A stretch of DNA of 26,590 bases from an uncultured Faecalibacterium sp. (GTDB lineage Bacteria > Bacillota > Clostridia > Oscillospirales > Ruminococcaceae): contig CAKSZU010000026.1 of assembly GCA_934526125.1 (NCBI GenBank), positions 1-26,590 on the forward strand, given 5' to 3'. Of this stretch, positions 24,708 through 26,590 are shown piece after piece (the first letter of the stretch is position 1; each line of letters opens with the position of its first letter). The notes under the pieces were generated by a model, which saw only the letters and a program-made list of their open reading frames with translations, was not told where the DNA came from and searched no databases. The translations under genes and the position numbers were made by a program.

Positions 24708-25178
24708 TCAGTTTACATGCTCGACCCGGAGTTCCAGTGTCGTCCGGTTGATGAGGGAGGTGGGGTCGTCTGCATCCAGCAGGTAGCGGATGGTGGCGGT
24801 GCCGCCCTTCTCAGTGAGGGCGGAGGTGATGCCGTCGCCGGTGACGCCCAGGGTAACGGGGCCCACCTCGGTCTCATAGTAGCAGATGTTCCGGCGGTCC
24901 CGCTCAATGATGAGCTGGGTGCTGATCCGGCCGAACCGCAGCAGGGCCACCCGGCTTCCGTCCTCGGCGATCTTGATGGTGGTGGTGCAGCCCTCGAACC
25001 CCACGGTCTGGGTCTCTTTATAGGTAATATAATAGGACCCGCCCTTCTTCACGAAGGTGCCGTAGGTCATGATCTCGATCCGTTCCTCTTCCTCAGAGGG
25101 CACCGGCTCCATATGGTCGAACTGCTCGGACAGGCTCTTGATCCGGATGATGTAGTTTTCTTTCTTTGCGGTACTCAC
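24708..25178 (-). CDS. DUF1934 (YwiB-like) family protein
   Basis: A 156-residue soluble beta-rich protein of the DUF1934 family, which has a lipocalin-like barrel and no established function. Family features are MTYGTFVKKGGSYYITYKE, a conserved early strand pair, then TTIKIAEDGSRVALLRFG, LIIERDRRNICYYETEVGP and a C-terminal ALTEKGGTATIRYLLD. The start is GTG 25178: AAGGAA lies 9 bases upstream on the minus strand and the frame upstream of it belongs to murI in another frame. It follows murI by 19 bases and precedes argS by 57, a neighbourhood (DUF1934 beside argS) seen in several Firmicutes to my knowledge. Confidence 0.85.
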   Translation of the reverse strand: MSTAKKENYIIRIKSLSEQFDHMEPVPSEEEERIEIMTYGTFVKKGGSYYITYKETQTVGFEGCTTTIKIAEDGSRVALLRFGRISTQLIIERDRRNICYYETEVGPVTLGVTGDGITSALTEKGGTATIRYLLDADDPTSLINRTTLELRVEHVN

Positions 25179-25197
25179 GATTCTGGGTTCCTTCGCT

Positions 25198-26022
25198 TCA
25201 GTATTTGTCAATGGCGATCTGGTCCACCTCGCCGCCCCGGTACTCGCCCAGAAACAGGTCGGCGGTCTGGACGAAGCCGTCCGGTGCATCGCTGACATAG
25301 AAATGGGCCTGCCCGGCGGGGTGGTCTGCCTTGAGGCCCCGCTCGCTGAGGATCCGCTCCAGATGATGGGCAGCGGTCTTGGCCGGGTCCACCAGAACGA
25401 CATCCCGGCCCATGAACTCGCCGATCATGGTCTTGAGCAGGGGGTAGTGGGTGCAGCCCAGGATCAGGGTGTCCACCCCGGCCTCCCGGATCTCGGTGAG
25501 GTACTGGGCGATGACCAGCCGGGTGACTTCCTGTTTGTCCGGTGCGCTGTGGTCCACATAACCGGCCTCCACCAGCGGCACGAACAGGGGGCAGGGCCGG
25601 GCGGTGATCTCCACCCCGGGCACCAGCTGCCGCAGCAGCTTTTCGTAGCTGCGGGAGCGGATGGTGGCGGCGGTGCCGATGACACCGATCCGCCGGTTCC
25701 GGGTGGCGAAGGCAGCCTCCCGGGCGGCGGCATCCACCACGCCCAGATAGGGCACCGGCAGCAGGGATGCTTCGGCGGCGGGGTAGGTGCTGGACACCGT
25801 GCCGCAGGCCGCCATGATGCACTTGACATCCTTGGACAGCAGGAACGCGATGTCCTGCCGGGCATACTGCAGGATGGTCTCCGGGCTGCGGCTGCCGTAG
25901 GGCACCCGGCCGGTATCGCCGAAATAGACGATGTCCTCGTGGGGCAGCCGTTTGCGCAGCTCCCGTACGCCGGTCAGCCCGCCGAGGCCGCTGTCAAAAA
26001 CGCCGATGGGGCGGTTATCCAT
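25198..26022 (-). CDS. murI: Glutamate racemase
   Basis: MurI makes D-glutamate for peptidoglycan by a two-base mechanism without cofactor. The 274-residue protein has the expected length. Catalytic elements are visible: FDSGLGG with Asp10/Ser11, YFGDTGRVPYGSRS, the first catalytic cysteine Cys73 in AACGTVSS and the second, Cys190, in LGCTHYPLL. The usual ACNT of the first site reads ACGT here, as I recall for many clostridial MurI proteins. The start codon at 26020-26022 overlaps the ddl stop by 8 bases, so translation is probably coupled to ddl. The grouping with ddl matches the shared role in D-amino-acid supply for the cell wall. Confidence 0.95.
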   Translation of the reverse strand: MDNRPIGVFDSGLGGLTGVRELRKRLPHEDIVYFGDTGRVPYGSRSPETILQYARQDIAFLLSKDVKCIMAACGTVSSTYPAAEASLLPVPYLGVVDAAAREAAFATRNRRIGVIGTAATIRSRSYEKLLRQLVPGVEITARPCPLFVPLVEAGYVDHSAPDKQEVTRLVIAQYLTEIREAGVDTLILGCTHYPLLKTMIGEFMGRDVVLVDPAKTAAHHLERILSERGLKADHPAGQAHFYVSDAPDGFVQTADLFLGEYRGGEVDQIAIDKY

Positions 26023-26590
26023 GCTGCTTTTCCGTCCTTTCCAGAGCGAGCTCGATGAGGTGGTCGATGAGGGCGGGCACGGGGGTGCCCTCGTGTTCCA
26101 TCAGCTTGGGATACATGCTGATGGGGGTGAAGCCGGGGAAGGTGTTGATCTCGTTGATCATCACCCGGTCCGTGCCGTGCTCCACGAAGAAGTCGCAGCG
26201 GGCCAGACCCTCGCAGTTCAGGGCCGTGTAGGCCATGGCGGCGTAGGTCTTGACCTCGTCCAGCTTCTCTTCCGGCAGCTTTGCGGGGATGACCACCTGG
26301 CTGACGCCGTTCTTGTACTTATCATCATAGGTGTAGAACTCGGCACCGGCCAGGATCTCGCCCGGGCGGGTGGCCACGGCAGGGTCGGAGCCGATGACGG
26401 CGCACTCCACCTCATGGCCGTCCACGAAGGCCTCGAACACCACCTTGCGGTCGTTCTCCAGCGCCAGGGCGATGGCCTGCTTCAGCTCGGCCCGGTCGTG
26501 GGCCTTGGTGATGCCCACGCTGGAACCGGCGTTGGCGGGCTTGACGAAGATGGGCCAGCCCAGCTTTGCGATGGCACCGTCGCAGACGCC
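26015..26590 (-). CDS. ddl: D-alanine--D-alanine ligase, C-terminal part (partial)
   Basis: The last ~191 residues of a D-Ala-D-Ala ligase; the N-terminal part is beyond the right edge. The ATP-grasp segment WPIFVKPANAGSSVGITK is just inside the window, followed by VVFEAFVDGHEVECAVIG, ARCDFFVEHG and the Mg-binding NEINTFPGFTPISMYPKL, all characteristic of Ddl. The enzyme joins two D-alanines with ATP for the peptidoglycan stem peptide. The frame is open from the window edge to TAA at 26015-26017. It overlaps murI by 8 bases and is the most upstream visible gene of the murI-DUF1934-argS operon. Confidence 0.95.
   Translation of the reverse strand, partial: GVCDGAIAKLGWPIFVKPANAGSSVGITKAHDRAELKQAIALALENDRKVVFEAFVDGHEVECAVIGSDPAVATRPGEILAGAEFYTYDDKYKNGVSQVVIPAKLPEEKLDEVKTYAAMAYTALNCEGLARCDFFVEHGTDRVMINEINTFPGFTPISMYPKLMEHEGTPVPALIDHLIELALERTEKQHG

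Noticed and set aside
22773..25295. An 840-codon plus-strand open frame across argS and DUF1934
   Set aside because: Antisense shadow with low-complexity composition; it runs through the bidirectional terminator and two well-supported genes.

Overview
The window looks like chromosome from a GC-rich gut Firmicute of the Oscillospiraceae/Ruminococcaceae type (Faecalibacterium, Gemmiger or Subdoligranulum-like). I infer this from the high GC, the strong AGGAGG-type ribosome sites, the clostridial forms of ArgS (HMGN) and MurI (ACGT), the YesM/YesN-type two-component pair and the lipoprotein binding proteins. Coding density is high and no gene-free gap exceeds about 220 bases. I see no rRNA, tRNA, CRISPR array, insertion sequence or phage gene. 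The genus is an inference; I ran no search.

Layout. 1-1.4 kb: the end of a class I aminotransferase gene and ispE (isoprenoid pathway), closed by a strong terminator. 1.4-4.0 kb, minus strand: a short FUSC/ArAE-like membrane protein gene followed by recG. 4.2-6.5 kb, plus: sensor kinase and AraC-type response regulator, overlapping and closed by a terminator. 6.7-9.6 kb: a complete TRAP transporter operon (binding protein, small and large permease) that the two-component pair may control. 9.6-11.4 kb: a second, separately promoted TRAP binding protein and a DUF554 membrane protein. 11.5-13.6 kb, minus: a solitary large oligopeptide-type binding lipoprotein behind a leader that reads as a terminator/antiterminator switch. 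13.75-17.9 kb, minus: a three-gene operon of a GT-C-like membrane protein, a trigger-factor relative lacking the ribosome-binding domain, and a multi-cluster 4Fe-4S protein. 18.0-21.5 kb: glgB and an intracellular GH13 alpha-glucosidase/amylase-type gene, divergently transcribed. 21.6-22.8 kb: a NiaR-type repressor gene and a TetR-type regulator gene, each preceded by a perfect palindrome. 22.8-26.6 kb, minus: ddl (partial), murI, a DUF1934 gene and argS, apparently one operon that mixes peptidoglycan precursor synthesis with tRNA charging.

How the parts may work together. The first half is nutrient sensing and uptake: a sensor with a helical external domain, a regulator, a three-part TRAP carrier, an extra binding protein that could share the carrier, and an orphan peptide-type binding protein with attenuated expression. 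All three binding proteins carry an RRxFL motif followed by a lipobox. The middle is an unexplained envelope/redox operon. The rest is glycogen metabolism, NAD-linked regulation and cell-wall/translation housekeeping.

The most unusual items are the leader of the peptide-binding protein gene (promoter, 14-bp terminator, competing 7-bp antiterminator and a possible 36-codon leader ORF that overlaps the gene start) and the TF-like/polyferredoxin/GT-C operon. Recurrent promoters of the form TTGnnn-17-TATACT are easy to see in this genome and support several of the transcription-unit calls.
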